This document shows, piece after piece, positions 63,588 to 64,000 of a DNA stretch of 64,000 bases. Origin of the DNA: CAJCJE01 sp036494465 (lineage in GTDB: Bacteria; Actinomycetota; Actinomycetes; Mycobacteriales; Pseudonocardiaceae); assembly GCA_036494465.1 (NCBI GenBank), contig DASXOJ010000107.1, positions 1-64,000 of the forward strand, given 5' to 3'. A program made the translations under genes and the position numbers. Below the pieces are notes generated by a model. It made no database searches and had not been told where the DNA came from. It worked only from the letters and a program-made list of their open reading frames with translations. How positions within the stretch are numbered: the stretch's first letter is position 1; each line of letters starts with the position of its first letter.

Positions 63588-64000
63588 ATGACCAGCAGGA
63601 ACGCGCCTCGTCGCGGGGAGCGGCGACCGGCCGCGGCCCTGTCGGTGGCGCGCGTCTGCGTGGACGTGCCGCTCGCCCACCTGGATCGGCCCTTCGACTA
63701 CCGGATCTCCGAGGATCTGGACGCGAACGCGGTGGTGGGTGCGCGGGTACGGGTGCGTTTCGCCGGGCAGTTGGTCGATGGCTTCATCCTGGCGCGGGTG
63801 GACGAGTCCGAGCACCAGGGCAAGCTCGCCTATCTGGAACGGGTGACCTCGGCGGAGCCGGTGCTCTCGCCGCAACTCGCCGAGTTGGCGCGCGCGGTCG
63901 CGGACAAGTACGCGGGCATGCTGATCGACGTACTGCGCCTGGCGATTCCACCCCGGCATGCGAAGACCGAGGCGGAGCCGCCCGGCGAACCCGCGCCGGT
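63588..64000 (+). CDS. priA: primosomal protein N' (PriA), 3' end outside window
   Basis: The first 137 codons are visible. After a basic N-terminus the sequence gives VARVCVDVPLAHLDRPFDYRI and GARVRVRFAGQLVDGFIL, the 3' DNA-binding domain of PriA, then VTSAEPVLSPQLAELARAVA and the PPRH region. PriA restarts stalled replication forks; actinobacterial forms often lack intact helicase motifs, which cannot be checked here. ATG 63588 has AAACCT 6 nt upstream and no ribosome binding site. Confidence 0.88.
   Translation, partial: MTSRNAPRRGERRPAAALSVARVCVDVPLAHLDRPFDYRISEDLDANAVVGARVRVRFAGQLVDGFILARVDESEHQGKLAYLERVTSAEPVLSPQLAELARAVADKYAGMLIDVLRLAIPPRHAKTEAEPPGEPAP

Overview
The window is high-GC DNA from an actinobacterium. 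Genes are tightly packed, frequently start with GTG, and often overlap as ATGA or TGATG. The gene content (a conservon, BldD, mIHF, a DasR-type regulator with its operator) and the gene orders alaS-ruvX-mltG-aroE...aroC-aroK-aroB-aroQ...pepQ-efp-nusB-bldD-pyrRBC-carAB-pyrF-mihF-gmk-rpoZ-coaBC-metK...priA match Actinomycetales. A Pseudonocardiaceae-like genus is my best guess, by inference only. No tRNA, rRNA or CRISPR array was seen.

Layout. 1-7.4 kb: an acyl-CoA catabolic cluster (AtuA-family protein, acyl-CoA dehydrogenase, carboxyltransferase, biotin carboxylase/carrier, second acyl-CoA dehydrogenase), probably for leucine/isovalerate-like or acyclic terpenoid acyl-CoAs. 7.4-11.3 kb: a phosphoribosyltransferase, aspS and an aminoglycoside-phosphotransferase-like protein. 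11.3-12.4 kb: a 1.1-kb non-coding region leading into a conservon signalling operon (sensor kinase-like, roadblock, DUF742, Ras-like GTPase; 12.4-17.1 kb) followed by an IS5-family transposase remnant. 17.6-27.7 kb: accessory and housekeeping genes (aminotransferase, frameshifted acetyltransferase, phosphoesterase, diguanylate cyclase, MFS transporter, rarA, hydrolase, secreted glycosidase-like protein, and a DUF234-type ATPase behind a striking triple operator).

27.9-43.1 kb: the conserved alaS-to-shikimate block, interrupted between aroE and the prepilin-peptidase gene by grpB and a DasR-like regulator/PTS EIIC/HPr operon. The prepilin peptidase carries a large low-complexity insertion. AroE, AroC, AroK, AroB and AroQ give most of the shikimate pathway to chorismate. 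43.3-48.3 kb: a lipoprotein, a membrane protein, pepQ, efp, nusB and bldD. 48.4-56.4 kb: the pyrimidine operon pyrR-pyrB-pyrC-PH-like-carA-carB behind a PyrR-type RNA leader and closed by a strong terminator hairpin. pyrF is separated from it by about 600 bp carrying two DnaA-box-like 9-mers and a 12-bp palindrome. 58-64 kb: mihF, gmk, rpoZ, coaBC, metK, an XdhC-like gene, an ADP-ribosylglycohydrolase and the start of priA.

Regulatory features are unusually readable. They include a perfect 25-bp palindrome at aspS, three tandem 18-bp dyads at the ATPase gene, a dre site at the DasR-like gene, BldD-box-like sites at bldD, and a PyrR hairpin. Many genes have a TANNNT-type -10 placed 6-8 nt before the start codon with no ribosome binding site, the layout of leaderless mRNAs.
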